In this document: positions 46,829 through 56,213 of the stretch, one piece after another
Numbering within the stretch: position 1 is the first letter of the stretch
Layout of the letters: the number at the start of each line of letters is the position of its first letter
Source: JAJTHJ01 sp046316025
GTDB taxonomy: Bacteria > Pseudomonadota > Gammaproteobacteria > Burkholderiales > Burkholderiaceae_F
Assembly (NCBI GenBank): GCA_046316025.1
Contig: JBKCXU010000024.1
Span: forward strand, 27,992 to 91,991
Reading direction: 5' to 3'
DNA: 64,000 nucleotides
Program-made: the position numbers and the translations under genes
The notes under the pieces: generated by a model
The model's input: the letters and a program-made list of their open reading frames with translations, nothing else
What the model was told of the DNA's origin: nothing
The model's database searches: none

Positions 46829-47217
46829 TGGGCAAGCTCATTGCCGCATTGGTGGTGCTGGCGGCACTGGTGGCCGGCTACTTTGCCGTCGTGCTGAACT
46901 GGAACTACTCGACCGGCGAGCGCGCCGGCTGGGTGCAGAAGTTCTCCAAGAAGGGCTGGCTGTGCAAGACCTGGGAGGGCGAGATCGCGATGGTCTCCAT
47001 GCCCGGTGCGGCGCCCGAGAAGTTCCTGTTCACCGTCCGGGACGACGCGGTCGCGGAGAAGATCAACCGGGTGATGGGCAAGCGCGTGTCGCTGCACTAC
47101 GACGAAAAGGTCGGGCTGCCCACCACCTGCTTTGGCGAGACACGCCACTACGTGACCGGCGTGACCGTGGTCGAGGACATTCCGCTGGCGCCGGGGATCG
47201 TGGTGCCGGTGCGGTGA
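46828..47217 (+). CDS. Conserved small inner-membrane protein of unknown function
   Basis: The 129-residue protein has one N-terminal anchor (LIAALVVLAALVAGYFAVVL) followed by a periplasmic part with GERAGWVQKFSKKGWLCKTWEGE and VSLHYDEKVGLPTTCFGETRHYVTGV. The two cysteines could pair. Proteins of this pattern are widespread in betaproteobacteria, but I know no function. It overlaps the tusA-like gene as TGATG and is probably coexpressed. Confidence 0.75.
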   Translation: MGKLIAALVVLAALVAGYFAVVLNWNYSTGERAGWVQKFSKKGWLCKTWEGEIAMVSMPGAAPEKFLFTVRDDAVAEKINRVMGKRVSLHYDEKVGLPTTCFGETRHYVTGVTVVEDIPLAPGIVVPVR

Positions 47218-47411
47218 ACGGCCTTCTGTCGCAGAGATGGGCTAGGCCCTGAGCCAGCAAGCTCGACTGGCCCGCGGGACTGCCGCCGCCTGTCATGCCC
47301 GACAGCCTGCGGCTAGCAGTGCGCGAGGCGCTATGGCACGCTACCGGGCGATCTACGACCTCGTTCTGCCGCCGGCTTCTCCGGGACGTAGCTCGAAGAG
47401 GAGGAGATGTG

Positions 47412-47981
47412 ATGAAGACCGTAAAGTACGGGATGCTGGCTGTCGCTCTCGGGTCCGCCGCGGCGATGGCGGCGAATCAGGGTCAACTGGGATCGACGTC
47501 CACCGCCGACTTTGGCATCACCGCACAAGGCCCGGTCCTGCCGCGCCAAGTGCAGATTCTGAACGTGGTCGACATGACCCTGACGAACTCGACGCGCTCC
47601 GAAGTCGACGCTACCTATCCCGGGGCGACGATGTACTTTTGCGCCGTGGACACGTACGGCGGCGCCATGTCGATCACCGTCACCTCGGCCAACGGAGCGA
47701 GCGCCAATCCGGTGAGCCGCTGGCTGCTCAAGACCACCAGCAACGATCTGCTCGACTACACGGCTCGCCTGGCCTTGACGTCGAACAACAACATCATCGG
47801 CAATACCCAGAGCGGCAACAACTTCACCGCGACGGTGGCTGCCGGCAATACGGTGTCTGGAGCGGGTGCGTGCGGCGGCGGGAATCTCAAGTTCCACGTC
47901 AATCTGGACACGGCGATGCCGCAGACCTTTCCGGCGCGCAATTACATCGACACGGTGACGATGGTGGCCAGCCCGGTCTAG
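47412..47981 (+). CDS. Secreted protein, possible SCPU/CFA-type fimbrial-like fold
   Basis: The 189-residue protein has a signal peptide (MLAVALGSAAAMAANQ, cleavage after AMA). Its mature part is rich in Thr, Asn, Gly and Ser (GQLGSTSTADFGITAQG, VQILNVVDMTLTN). The pattern GxxxSTxTxxxxIxxxxPxxVxIxxxxDxTL is reminiscent of small secreted spore-coat-U or CS1 pilin-like proteins, but there is no definite domain. Two cysteine groups may form disulphides. GAGGAGATGTG lies directly before the ATG, placing a strong ribosome site. No chaperone or usher gene lies nearby, so the function remains open. Confidence 0.6.
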   Translation: MKTVKYGMLAVALGSAAAMAANQGQLGSTSTADFGITAQGPVLPRQVQILNVVDMTLTNSTRSEVDATYPGATMYFCAVDTYGGAMSITVTSANGASANPVSRWLLKTTSNDLLDYTARLALTSNNNIIGNTQSGNNFTATVAAGNTVSGAGACGGGNLKFHVNLDTAMPQTFPARNYIDTVTMVASPV

Positions 47982-48027
47982 CGCCGGCGCGGCAGCGGCC
48001 CTTGGATGCCGGTTCGATCTGCGGCGA

Positions 48028-50853
48028 TCAACGGGTGAGCTGCGCCGCTTGCTCCCGTACTTTGGCGAGAGTGGCACTGAACTTCTGTACCCGCTCGCGC
48101 ATCTGCTCGACCACGGCGGCCGGGGCGCGATCGACGAAGCTCGGGTTGGCAAGCTGCGTCTGCGCCTTGGCGATTTCACCTTCGAGCCGTGCGATTTCCT
48201 TCGCCAGCCGCTCGATCTCGGCGGCCACATCGACTTCGATGGCCAGCATCAGCTTGAACTCGTCCACCACGGCGACGGGTGCCGCCGCGGCACCGGCTTG
48301 CGCGACGTCGGTCACCACATCCACCCGCGACAGGCGCGCGAGCGCGGCCAGGTAGGGGGCGAAGGCGTTAAGCGGCTCGGCCGGGCCGCTCGCCGCCAGC
48401 GGCACCTTCTGCGCGGGCGACAGGTTCATTTCGCCGCGCAGGTTGCGGCAGGCGTCGATCAGGCGCTTGAGCAATGCGGCCTGTGCGTCGGCCTGCGGGT
48501 CGATGTTCTCCGGCTGGCTCTTGGGGTAGGGCTGGATCATCACCGAGGTGTCTTCGTCCGCGCGCCGCTTGCCGGCGGGGACGCTCACGGTCTGCCACAG
48601 CTCTTCGGTGATGAAAGGCGCGACCGGATGCGCCAGCCGCAGCAGCGCCTCCAGCACGCGCACGAGAATGCGGCGCGTACCGGCCTGCTGCGCGGGCGTG
48701 CCGGTCTGCAACTGCACCTTGGCGAGTTCCAGGTACCAATCGCAGTACTCGTTCCAGGCGAAGGCGTAGATCGCGTTGACCACGTTGTCCAGCCGGTACT
48801 CGGCAAAGCCGCGCTCGACGTCGGCCTCGGTGCGCTGGAGTTCGCCGACGATCCAGCGGTCGACGAAGGACAAATCCTCCCTCACCCCCGGCCCCTCTCC
48901 CGCTGATGCGGGCGAGGGGGGAACGCAATTCATGAGAACGAAGCGGGTGGCATTCCACAGCTTGTTGCAGAAATTGCGGTAGCCCTCGCAGCGCTTGGTG
49001 TCGAAGTTGACGTTGCGGCCGAGCGTGGCGTAACTGGCCATCGTCAGCCGCAGCGCGTCGGCGCCGTAGGCGGGCATGCCGTCGGGGAACTGTTTGCGCA
49101 CGCGTTGATCGATCTTCGGCGCGTCCTGCGGGCGGCGCAGGCCGGTGGTGGACTTGGCGACCAGCGCTTCGAGGTCGATCCCCTGGATCAAGTCCACCGG
49201 GTCGAGCGTGTTGCCCTCGGACTTGGACATCTTGCGACCCTCGGCATCGCGCACCATGCCGTGGATGTAGACGACCTCGAAGGGCACCTTGCCGGTGAAG
49301 TGCATCGTCATCGTGATCATCCGCGCGACCCAGAAGAAGATGATCTCGTAGCCGGTGGTGAGCACCGACGAGGGCAAAAACATCTCCAGCTCGCGCGTCT
49401 GTTTGGGCCAGCCGAGCGTGGAATGGCACACCAGCGCGGAGGAAAACCAGGTGTCCAGCACGTCGGCATCGCGCGTCAGGCGCTTGCCGGCGCCCGCCTG
49501 CGCTTGAGCATCGGCCTCGCTGCGGGCGACGTAGACCTTGCCGTCTTGGTCGTACCACGCCGGAATCTGGTGGCCCCACCACAACTGGCGCGAGATGCAC
49601 CAGTCCTGGATGTTCTCCATCCAGTGGAAGTAGGTGTTGACCCAGTTCTCCGGCACGAAGCGGATGCGCCCATCGCGCACGACTTCGGTCGCGACTTGCG
49701 CCAGGCTCTTGCCGGGGAAGAGCGTGCCGTGCGGTGCGGGCTTGCCCATCGCGACGAACCACTGGTCGGTCAGCATCGGCTCGATCGCAACACCAGTGCG
49801 GTCGCCGCGCGGCACCTTGAGCGTGTGGCGCTCGATCTTTTCCACCAGGCCCAGCGCTTGCAGATCGGCCAGCACCGCCTCGCGCGCGGCAAAGCGATCC
49901 AGCCCGCGGTACTTGGCCGGGGCCTCGTCGTTGATGGTCGCGTCGAGCGTGAAGACGTTGATCGTCGCCAGCCCGTGCCGCTGCCCGACCGCGTAGTCGT
50001 TGAAGTCGTGCCCCGGAGTCACCTTGACCACCCCGGTGCCGAACTCGCGGTCCACGTAGGCATCCGCGATCACCGGAATCTCGCGCTCCGCCAGAGGCAG
50101 CTTCACCCGCTTGCCGATCAGCTGCGTGTAGCGCTCGTCCTCGGGATTCACCATCACCGCGGTGTCGCCGAGCATCGTCTCGGGCCGAGTGGTCGCCACC
50201 ACCACGTGGCCGCTGCCGTCGGCCAGCGGATAGCGCAGGTGGTAGAGCTTGCCTTCTTCTTCCTCGGCCACGACTTCGAGGTCGGACACGGCGGTCTTCA
50301 ACACCGGGTCCCAGTTGACGAGCCGCTTGCCACGGTAGATCAGCCCCTGCTCGTACAGCCGCACGAAGGTCTCGACGACGACCGGCGAGAGCTTCTCGTC
50401 CATCGTGAAGTACTCGCGCGACCAGTCCACCGAGGCGCCGAGCCTGCGCATCTGCTGGGTGATGGTGCCGCCCGACTGCTCCTTCCACGCCCACACGCGG
50501 CGCTCGAACTCCGCGCGCCCGAGGTCGTGGCGCGACACGCCCTGCGCCTCCAGTTGCCGCTCGACCACGATTTGCGTGGCGATGCCCGCGTGATCTACGC
50601 CCGGCACCCACAGCGTGTTGCAGCCGCGCATCCGGTGGTAGCGCACCAGCGCATCCATGATGGTCTGGTTGAACGCGTGGCCCATGTGCAGCACGCCGGT
50701 CACATTTGGCGGCGGCAGCTGGATCGTGAACGAAGGTTTCGTCGCGTCCATCGACGGCCGCGCATAACCGCGCGCCTCCCACACGGGCGCCCAGCGGGCT
50801 TCGATGGCGGCGGGTTCGAAGCTCTTGGCGAGCTCGGGGGAGGGGGAAGTCAT
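48028..50853 (-). CDS. valS: Valyl-tRNA synthetase with in-frame repeat insertion
   Basis: The 941-residue class I synthetase charges tRNA-Val. It has LPPPNVTGVLHMGHAFNQT (HIGH motif as HMGH), the editing domain region TTRPETMLGDTAVMV, GRKMSKSEGNTLDP (KMSKS), and the C-terminal coiled coil (IERLAKEIARLEGEIAKA). Residues about 645-660 (PPSPASAGEGPGVRE) do not belong to the family. They are encoded by the palindromic repeat at 48879-48919, which has inserted in frame between the anticodon-binding region segments FVLMNC and DLSFVDRWI. The start at 50853 gives MTSPSPELAKSFEP. Confidence 0.95.
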   Translation of the reverse strand: MTSPSPELAKSFEPAAIEARWAPVWEARGYARPSMDATKPSFTIQLPPPNVTGVLHMGHAFNQTIMDALVRYHRMRGCNTLWVPGVDHAGIATQIVVERQLEAQGVSRHDLGRAEFERRVWAWKEQSGGTITQQMRRLGASVDWSREYFTMDEKLSPVVVETFVRLYEQGLIYRGKRLVNWDPVLKTAVSDLEVVAEEEEGKLYHLRYPLADGSGHVVVATTRPETMLGDTAVMVNPEDERYTQLIGKRVKLPLAEREIPVIADAYVDREFGTGVVKVTPGHDFNDYAVGQRHGLATINVFTLDATINDEAPAKYRGLDRFAAREAVLADLQALGLVEKIERHTLKVPRGDRTGVAIEPMLTDQWFVAMGKPAPHGTLFPGKSLAQVATEVVRDGRIRFVPENWVNTYFHWMENIQDWCISRQLWWGHQIPAWYDQDGKVYVARSEADAQAQAGAGKRLTRDADVLDTWFSSALVCHSTLGWPKQTRELEMFLPSSVLTTGYEIIFFWVARMITMTMHFTGKVPFEVVYIHGMVRDAEGRKMSKSEGNTLDPVDLIQGIDLEALVAKSTTGLRRPQDAPKIDQRVRKQFPDGMPAYGADALRLTMASYATLGRNVNFDTKRCEGYRNFCNKLWNATRFVLMNCVPPSPASAGEGPGVREDLSFVDRWIVGELQRTEADVERGFAEYRLDNVVNAIYAFAWNEYCDWYLELAKVQLQTGTPAQQAGTRRILVRVLEALLRLAHPVAPFITEELWQTVSVPAGKRRADEDTSVMIQPYPKSQPENIDPQADAQAALLKRLIDACRNLRGEMNLSPAQKVPLAASGPAEPLNAFAPYLAALARLSRVDVVTDVAQAGAAAAPVAVVDEFKLMLAIEVDVAAEIERLAKEIARLEGEIAKAQTQLANPSFVDRAPAAVVEQMRERVQKFSATLAKVREQAAQLTR
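48879..48919. repeat. Dispersed palindrome inserted in frame in valS
   Basis: The 41 bases are identical to 38742-38782. Here the repeat lies inside an essential gene on the opposite strand and is read through in frame, giving about 15 extra residues in the valS product. Confidence 0.92.
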
Positions 50854-50973
50854 CGCAGCATGCGGCGCCTGGTCGCGCCGTGGAAGGGTTTTGTCGCAGG
50901 AGGCGGCAATTTTATGGGACGGCCTCGTTCTGATCGCTATATTCACGCCCTTTTCGCGGCTGAAGGATCCCTC

Positions 50974-53718
50974 ATGTACTTGCCCGCTCGCTTTGTGGTG
51001 CTCGTCCCCGCGTTGGCGCTGCTTGCCTCCTGCGCCACCGTCGCCACCGATACCGCACCCGCCAAGTCCGATGCGGCGGCGGCCAAGCCCGCCGCCGCCG
51101 CGCCCGCAGCGACGCCGGCTGCGGCGGCGAGCACCCCCGCCGCCGGCGCTGCGACGGCGCCGCGCCCGCCTGCGGCCGGCACGCCGCCGGCCTTTGCCGA
51201 CGTCATCAAGGACGCCAAGGAGTCCAAGGGCTACCTCACTGTCTGGACCAAGGACGAGAAGACCTGGATCGAACTGCGGCCCGAGCAATTCGACCGGCCG
51301 TTCTTTTTCGGCAACTCGTTGGCGTCCGGCCTGGGTGAGCGGTTCTTCCTCCCCGGCCTGATGGGCAAAGAGCACGTCGTGCAGTTCAAGCGCTCCGGCA
51401 ACACGGTGCAACTGATTGCAGTCAATACGGGCGTGCGTGCGCCCGCCGGTACGCCGCTGGAGAAGGCCGTGCGCGAGAGCTACTCCGACAGCCTGCTTGC
51501 CTCCGCACCGGTGGCCTCAGCTGCGCATCCGGAGCGCAAATCGATTCTGGTCGACGCCTCCGCGCTGCTGGTGGGTGACATCATGGGCGCGCAGACCGCG
51601 CTCGAAGCCGCCTTCCGCCTGTCTTACTCGCTGGACCGCGGCAACAGCGCGATCGAGCGAGCGCGCGCGACCGACCAAGGCACCTTCGTCACCGTGCGTG
51701 CGCACTACGCGGTGCCCAAGCTGCCCGCGCCGCCCGTGATGGCGCCCGGTGCGCCGCCGCCCAACCCGGCCGTGCTGCCCGATCCGCCGCGCTCGGTGCC
51801 CGATGCGCGCAGCCTGTTTTTGAGCTTCACCTACAGCTTCGCCCCGCTGCCCGAGCAGCCGATGACGCCGCGGCTGGCCGACCAGCGCGTCGGCTACTTC
51901 ACCGACTCGTATCTTGACTTTGGCAGCAGCGAAAACGGCGACCGCAACACGCACGTGATCGCCCGCTGGCGGCTGGAGAAGAAAGATCCGGCCGCGGCGG
52001 TGTCCGAGCCGAAAGAGCCGGTGCGCGTGGTGATGGACAAGAACATCCCCGAAAAGTGGCGGCCCGCGGTCCGCGCCGGCATCGAGGAGTGGAACAAAGC
52101 CTTCGAGCGCGCGGGCTTCCGTAACGCGCTCGCCGTCGAGCAGCAGCCGGCGGATGCCGACTGGAGTTCGGTCGAAGGTACTCGCGTGCTGGCGGTGCGC
52201 TGGTTTGCCCTGAACGGCCCGGGCGCGACGGCGGTCGGCCCGAGCCAGACCGACCCGCGCACCGGCGAAATCCTGCGCGGTGCGGCGATCATCCCCGAGA
52301 ACTGGGTGCTGCTCGGCCGTATGCGCTCGGCCGAGCAATTCCCGCGTTGGCCCAGCGGACACAGCCACGCCGGCCACGACGAGCGCTTCTGCAACTACGC
52401 TTTCGACGCGCTGGAGCAAGCCGAGTTCGGCTTCAGCCTGCTCGCCGCGCGCGGTGAACTCGACCCCACCGGGCCGGACGCCGACCGCTTCATCGCCAAC
52501 AGCCTGAAGGACGTGACGATGCATGAAGTCGGCCATGCGCTCGGCCTGCGGCACAACTTCAAGGCCTCCACCGGCATCAAGCCCGAGCAGTTGCGCGACG
52601 CCAGCTTCGTCGCCCAGCGCGGCGTTTCCAACTCGGTGATGGACTACAACGCGCTCAACATCCCGCTCGCCGGCGAAAAGGCGCCCGAGTTCCAGCAGAC
52701 CACCCTCGGCGTCTACGACTACTGGGCGATCGAATACGGCTACACGCCGCTGCCCTACGAGACCGAGCGCGCCGAACTGGACAAGCTCGCCCGCCGCTCG
52801 GCCACCGACCCGAACCTGATCTACGCCACCGACGAGGACGCCGGCGGCTTCTTCGGCCAGGGGATCGACCCGCTCGCCAACCATTTCGACCTCGGCACCG
52901 ATCCGCTTGCCTTTGCCGACCGCCAGTTCAAACTGGTGCGCGAGCTGTGGAGCCGTACCGAAAGCTGGAAGATGCCGGCCGACGACACGCTGGCCGTGTA
53001 TCGGCGCAACTTGCAGCGTGGGCTGTTGCTTGTCGGCCAGTCCACCGGCCACGTGGTCAAGTACGTCGGCGGCGTCTACACCTCGCGCGCCACCGCGGGG
53101 GCCAACCAGCCGCTATTTGTCCCGGTGCCGGCAGAGACGCAGAAGCGCGCGGTCGAACTGTTGTCGAAGCAACTGTTTGCCGCCGACAGCTTCCGCTTCG
53201 ATCCGCGCTTCATGAGCCGGCTGGGCGTGGATCAACTCGATCGTCTCGGCCCCCGGCAGATCGTCGTCAACACCGACTTCAGCCTGGCCACCGCGGTGCT
53301 GACGATCCAGCGCACCGCGCTCGACGCGATGATGAACGAAGCGGTAGCCGTCCGCCTGGCCGACGCCGAAACCAAGGTCGCCGACCGGCGCGCATTGATG
53401 ACCGACGCCGACGTGCAGGCGCAACTCGCCAGCGTCATCTGGAGCGAGTTGGCGAGCGGCGCCTCGATCGACAGTCTGCGCCGCAACCTGCAACGCGAGC
53501 ACGCCAGGCGCATCGCCACCGCGCTGGTGCGACCCACCAGCGGTGCGGCGGCCGATGTGCGTGCGGTGTACCGGCAAGTCGCCCTCAAGCTCGACGCCGA
53601 TCTGAAGCGCGCCTTGGCCGGCGGCAAGCTCGACGCGATGAGCCGCGCGCATCTGGCGGAAGTGCAGCAAACGCTCACCGAGGCGCTGCGCGCGCCGCTG
53701 GTCAAGCAGGGGGTGTGA
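50974..53718 (+). CDS. Lipoprotein zinc-dependent metalloprotease (DUF5117/DUF4953 type)
   Basis: The 914-residue protein has a lipoprotein signal (LVPALALLASC) and an Ala/Pro/Lys-rich linker (about 25-75). An N-terminal domain follows with GYLTVWTKDEKTWIELRPE, and then a zincin with HEVGHALGLRH (His517, His521, His527, Glu518). SVMDYNALN provides the Met-turn-like region. The architecture matches bacterial DUF5117-zincin proteins, which are poorly characterised outer-membrane or periplasmic proteases. The start at 50974 is supported by AAGGA before it. It is divergent from valS, with a 120-base gap. The C-terminus ends just before a palindromic repeat. Confidence 0.85.
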   Translation: MYLPARFVVLVPALALLASCATVATDTAPAKSDAAAAKPAAAAPAATPAAAASTPAAGAATAPRPPAAGTPPAFADVIKDAKESKGYLTVWTKDEKTWIELRPEQFDRPFFFGNSLASGLGERFFLPGLMGKEHVVQFKRSGNTVQLIAVNTGVRAPAGTPLEKAVRESYSDSLLASAPVASAAHPERKSILVDASALLVGDIMGAQTALEAAFRLSYSLDRGNSAIERARATDQGTFVTVRAHYAVPKLPAPPVMAPGAPPPNPAVLPDPPRSVPDARSLFLSFTYSFAPLPEQPMTPRLADQRVGYFTDSYLDFGSSENGDRNTHVIARWRLEKKDPAAAVSEPKEPVRVVMDKNIPEKWRPAVRAGIEEWNKAFERAGFRNALAVEQQPADADWSSVEGTRVLAVRWFALNGPGATAVGPSQTDPRTGEILRGAAIIPENWVLLGRMRSAEQFPRWPSGHSHAGHDERFCNYAFDALEQAEFGFSLLAARGELDPTGPDADRFIANSLKDVTMHEVGHALGLRHNFKASTGIKPEQLRDASFVAQRGVSNSVMDYNALNIPLAGEKAPEFQQTTLGVYDYWAIEYGYTPLPYETERAELDKLARRSATDPNLIYATDEDAGGFFGQGIDPLANHFDLGTDPLAFADRQFKLVRELWSRTESWKMPADDTLAVYRRNLQRGLLLVGQSTGHVVKYVGGVYTSRATAGANQPLFVPVPAETQKRAVELLSKQLFAADSFRFDPRFMSRLGVDQLDRLGPRQIVVNTDFSLATAVLTIQRTALDAMMNEAVAVRLADAETKVADRRALMTDADVQAQLASVIWSELASGASIDSLRRNLQREHARRIATALVRPTSGAAADVRAVYRQVALKLDADLKRALAGGKLDAMSRAHLAEVQQTLTEALRAPLVKQGV

Positions 53719-53747
53719 TTCCACGTCCTGACCGTTCGGGCAGTTTC

Positions 53748-53818
53748 GTCGTTCCCGCGCACGCGGGAACCCAGCCGGTCTCGCGACGGCGCTGGATTCC
53801 CGCTTGCGCGGGAACGAC
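53748..53818. repeat. Palindromic repeat GTCGTTCCCGCG...CGCGGGAACGAC
   Basis: This 71-base element has terminal arms that are inverse copies (GTCGTTCCCGCGCACGCGGG and, at the right, CCGCTTGCGCGGGAACGAC). Each arm is itself a small hairpin. Two more copies are at 61051-61122 and 61692-61763. It lies between convergent genes. Confidence 0.9.
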
Positions 53819-53870
53819 ATGCCTTTGTTGTCGGATCGAAGTGGAAACGGAGCAAGCCCAGGCAACGACG

Positions 53871-54230
53871 TCAGCGCGTCGCCGCCGACTTGCGCAGCCG
53901 TTCCAGCTCGTCGGCGAGTGCTGCACGCACGCTGTCGCGTACGGCGGCGGCGACGGTGGTGCGCAATTGTTCGGCGAGCCGCTCGGTGGCGCCTTCGATG
54001 GCCGCTTCGACGTGCTGTGCGGCCAGTGCCTCGACCGTGGCCGGCAGGCGAACCGCCAGTTGCGCCAGCGCGGCGCGTTGCGCATCGGCATTGCCGGGGG
54101 GCGCGCCGGTTGCCGCTGGAGGCGGCGGTGCGGAGGGGGGCGGCGCGCTCGCCGCCGGCGTTGCCGGCAACCGCTCGGTCAGCACCGGGATAGACGGATC
54201 CTCGTTGGCGGCCGGACTGTGCGAGCTCAT
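53871..54230 (-). CDS. Unknown Ala/Pro-rich small protein next to holC
   Basis: The 119-residue protein has a Pro/Ala-rich N-terminal half (ATPAASAPPPSAPPPPAATG) and a C-terminal amphipathic helix region (LRTTVAAAVRDSVRAALADEL). It shows no membrane segment or signal. The start overlaps the holC stop (ATGA), so it is translated with it. Similar small DUF2486-like proteins lie between holC and valS in related genomes, as far as I recall, but the function is unknown. Confidence 0.6.
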   Translation of the reverse strand: MSSHSPAANEDPSIPVLTERLPATPAASAPPPSAPPPPAATGAPPGNADAQRAALAQLAVRLPATVEALAAQHVEAAIEGATERLAEQLRTTVAAAVRDSVRAALADELERLRKSAATR

Positions 54231-54670
54231 TCCGCACCGACCTGAATGGTGCTCGGAGTCAGCCCGCCTTCGCGATAGCGCTTGAAGCGCGCGCGCGCGG
54301 CGGCGCGGTCGCCGTCGTCCTGCGAGACGACTTCGATCACTCGCTCGAAGCGCCCGAACCAGCGGGCGAAGTCGGCCGGCGCCTCGTCGTCGAGGTTGAG
54401 CAGCAGGTCGCGCGCGGGCGCTGGGGCGGCGTCCAGGGTGAGCACGATCGGCGTGCGCTCGGCGAGTGGGGTTGCCGCGTAGACGTGCGGCAGGAAGTCG
54501 AGCGCGGAAAACGTCCACAACGCCGCGTCGAAGCGCGCCAGCCGGTCGGCGTCGCGCGCGTAGGCGAGCACCGTCTTGCCGGCGCCGCGTGCCTTGCGCA
54601 CGACGCGGCAGGCGTAGTGCAACCGGTGCTCGACACCAAAGTAGAAGTCGATGCGCGGCGCCTCGGCCAT
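54227..54670 (-). CDS. holC: DNA polymerase III chi subunit
   Basis: The 147-residue protein matches the chi subunit: RIDFYFGVEHRLHYACRVVRKA at the start, KTVLAYARDADRLARFDAALWTF in the middle, and LLLNLDDEAPADFARWFGRFERVIEVVSQDD at the end. Chi binds psi and single-stranded DNA-binding protein in the replisome clamp loader. The start overlaps the pepA stop (a 1-base overlap), and the stop overlaps the following small gene's start. The pepA-holC arrangement is common in betaproteobacteria. Confidence 0.9.
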   Translation of the reverse strand: MAEAPRIDFYFGVEHRLHYACRVVRKARGAGKTVLAYARDADRLARFDAALWTFSALDFLPHVYAATPLAERTPIVLTLDAAPAPARDLLLNLDDEAPADFARWFGRFERVIEVVSQDDGDRAAARARFKRYREGGLTPSTIQVGAE

Positions 54671-56142
54671 CAGTGCGACGACAGGTACTGCACCAACAGC
54701 GGCACCGGCCGTCCCGTCGCGCCCTTGGCGGCGCCGCCTCTCCATGCGGTGCCGGCGATGTCCAGGTGCGCCCACTTGTAGGCTTTGGTAAAGCGCGCGA
54801 GGAAGCAGGCCGCCAGCACGGCGCCCGCCTTGCCCGGAGGGCCGATGTTGGCCATGTCGGCGAAGTTGGACTTGATCTGCTCCTGATAGTCCTCCTGCAC
54901 CGGCATCCGCCACGCCGGGTCGAGCGCGGCGCGGCTGGCGGCGAGCAACTGCTCGGCCAGGGCGTCGTCGCTGGCGAAGAGGCCGTGGTTGACGTCGCCC
55001 AGGGCCACCACGCAGGCGCCGGTCAGGGTGGCAATGTCGATCACCGCGGCCGGCTTGAAGCGCTCGACATAGGTGAGCGCATCGCACAGGATGAGCCGCC
55101 CTTCGGCGTCGGTGTTGAGGATCTCGATCGTCTGACCGGACATCGAGGTGACGATATCCCCCGGCCGCGAGGCGGTGCCCGAGGGCATGTTCTCGCAGGC
55201 GACGACCACCCCGATCACGTTGGCCTTGGGCTTCAACTCGGCGATCGCCCGCATCGTGCCGAGCACGGTGCCGGCGCCGCACATGTCGTACTTCATCTCG
55301 TCCATGTTGGCGCCGGGCTTGATCGAGATGCCGCCGGAATCGAAGGTGATGCCCTTGCCGACCAGCACCGTCGGCGCGGCTTTGCCCGCACCCTGGTACT
55401 TGAGGACGATCAACCGCGGCGGCTCCTCCGAGCCGCGGGTGACGGACAGGAACGCGCCCATGCCGAGCTTCTCGATGTCCTTGCGGTCGAGCACATCCAC
55501 ATCGAGGTCGAACTCGCGCGCCATGCCCTTGGCCTGCTCGGCCAGATAGCGCGGCGTGCAAATGTTGGGCGGCAGGTTGCCCAGCCGCTTGGTCAGCTCC
55601 ATGCCGTTGGCGAGCGCGGTGCCCTCGCGCAGGCCGCGCTCGGCGGCGGTGTCGCGCGCGGCGGCGAGCCACGCGACCTGCTCGATCTTCTGTGCGGCGG
55701 TGTCCTTTTTGCTCTTCAGCTCGTCCACGCGGAAAACGACTTCGCGCGCGGCGGCCGCCAGCGTGCGTGCGTGCCAGGCGGCGTCGCGGTCCTTGACCTT
55801 CCAGTCGCCCGCGGCGAGCGCCAGTTGCTTGGTGCCGGCGCCGGCATGCTTGACCGCGGTGCGCACGGCCTCGGCATACGCCTTGTCGGTGAAGTCCTCC
55901 GCCTTGCCCAGCCCGACCAGCAACACGCGCGCCGCCTTCACGCCGGGCAGCGCGCGCAGCAGCAGCGCGTGGCCGCGCCGGCCGGTGGCATCTCCGCTTT
56001 CGACGGCGGCGGCGAGCGCGCCCTTGCTCGCTTGGTCGAGCTTCCTGGCGGTGCTCGTCAGACTGCCGCCGGCATGCACGCCGACGGCGATGCAATCGGT
56101 CGCCAACTGCGGGGCGGCGCCCACCCGCGTGATAAATTCCAT
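54670..56142 (-). CDS. pepA: Leucyl aminopeptidase (cytosol aminopeptidase)
   Basis: The 490-residue M17 enzyme has the N-terminal regulatory domain, then LVGKGITFDSGGISIKPG and the signature NTDAEGRLILCDALTYVE near residue 342, containing the two-zinc ligands. It releases N-terminal amino acids and, in some bacteria, also acts as a DNA-binding factor. The start at 56142 is the first ATG and gives the usual MEF N-terminus. It is divergent from lptF with a 71-base gap. Confidence 0.95.
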   Translation of the reverse strand: MEFITRVGAAPQLATDCIAVGVHAGGSLTSTARKLDQASKGALAAAVESGDATGRRGHALLLRALPGVKAARVLLVGLGKAEDFTDKAYAEAVRTAVKHAGAGTKQLALAAGDWKVKDRDAAWHARTLAAAAREVVFRVDELKSKKDTAAQKIEQVAWLAAARDTAAERGLREGTALANGMELTKRLGNLPPNICTPRYLAEQAKGMAREFDLDVDVLDRKDIEKLGMGAFLSVTRGSEEPPRLIVLKYQGAGKAAPTVLVGKGITFDSGGISIKPGANMDEMKYDMCGAGTVLGTMRAIAELKPKANVIGVVVACENMPSGTASRPGDIVTSMSGQTIEILNTDAEGRLILCDALTYVERFKPAAVIDIATLTGACVVALGDVNHGLFASDDALAEQLLAASRAALDPAWRMPVQEDYQEQIKSNFADMANIGPPGKAGAVLAACFLARFTKAYKWAHLDIAGTAWRGGAAKGATGRPVPLLVQYLSSH

Positions 56143-56213
56143 CGCTACTTCCCTTCTCGGTCGTCGGTGCGGGCCAGTATAGCGACGGCTCCGACCGCCA
56201 CCGTCTCTCGCGC

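Noticed and set aside
49105..50973. Forward frame upstream of the metalloprotease start
   Set aside because: It lies antisense to valS; the lipoprotein signal and the ribosome site at 50974 mark the real start.
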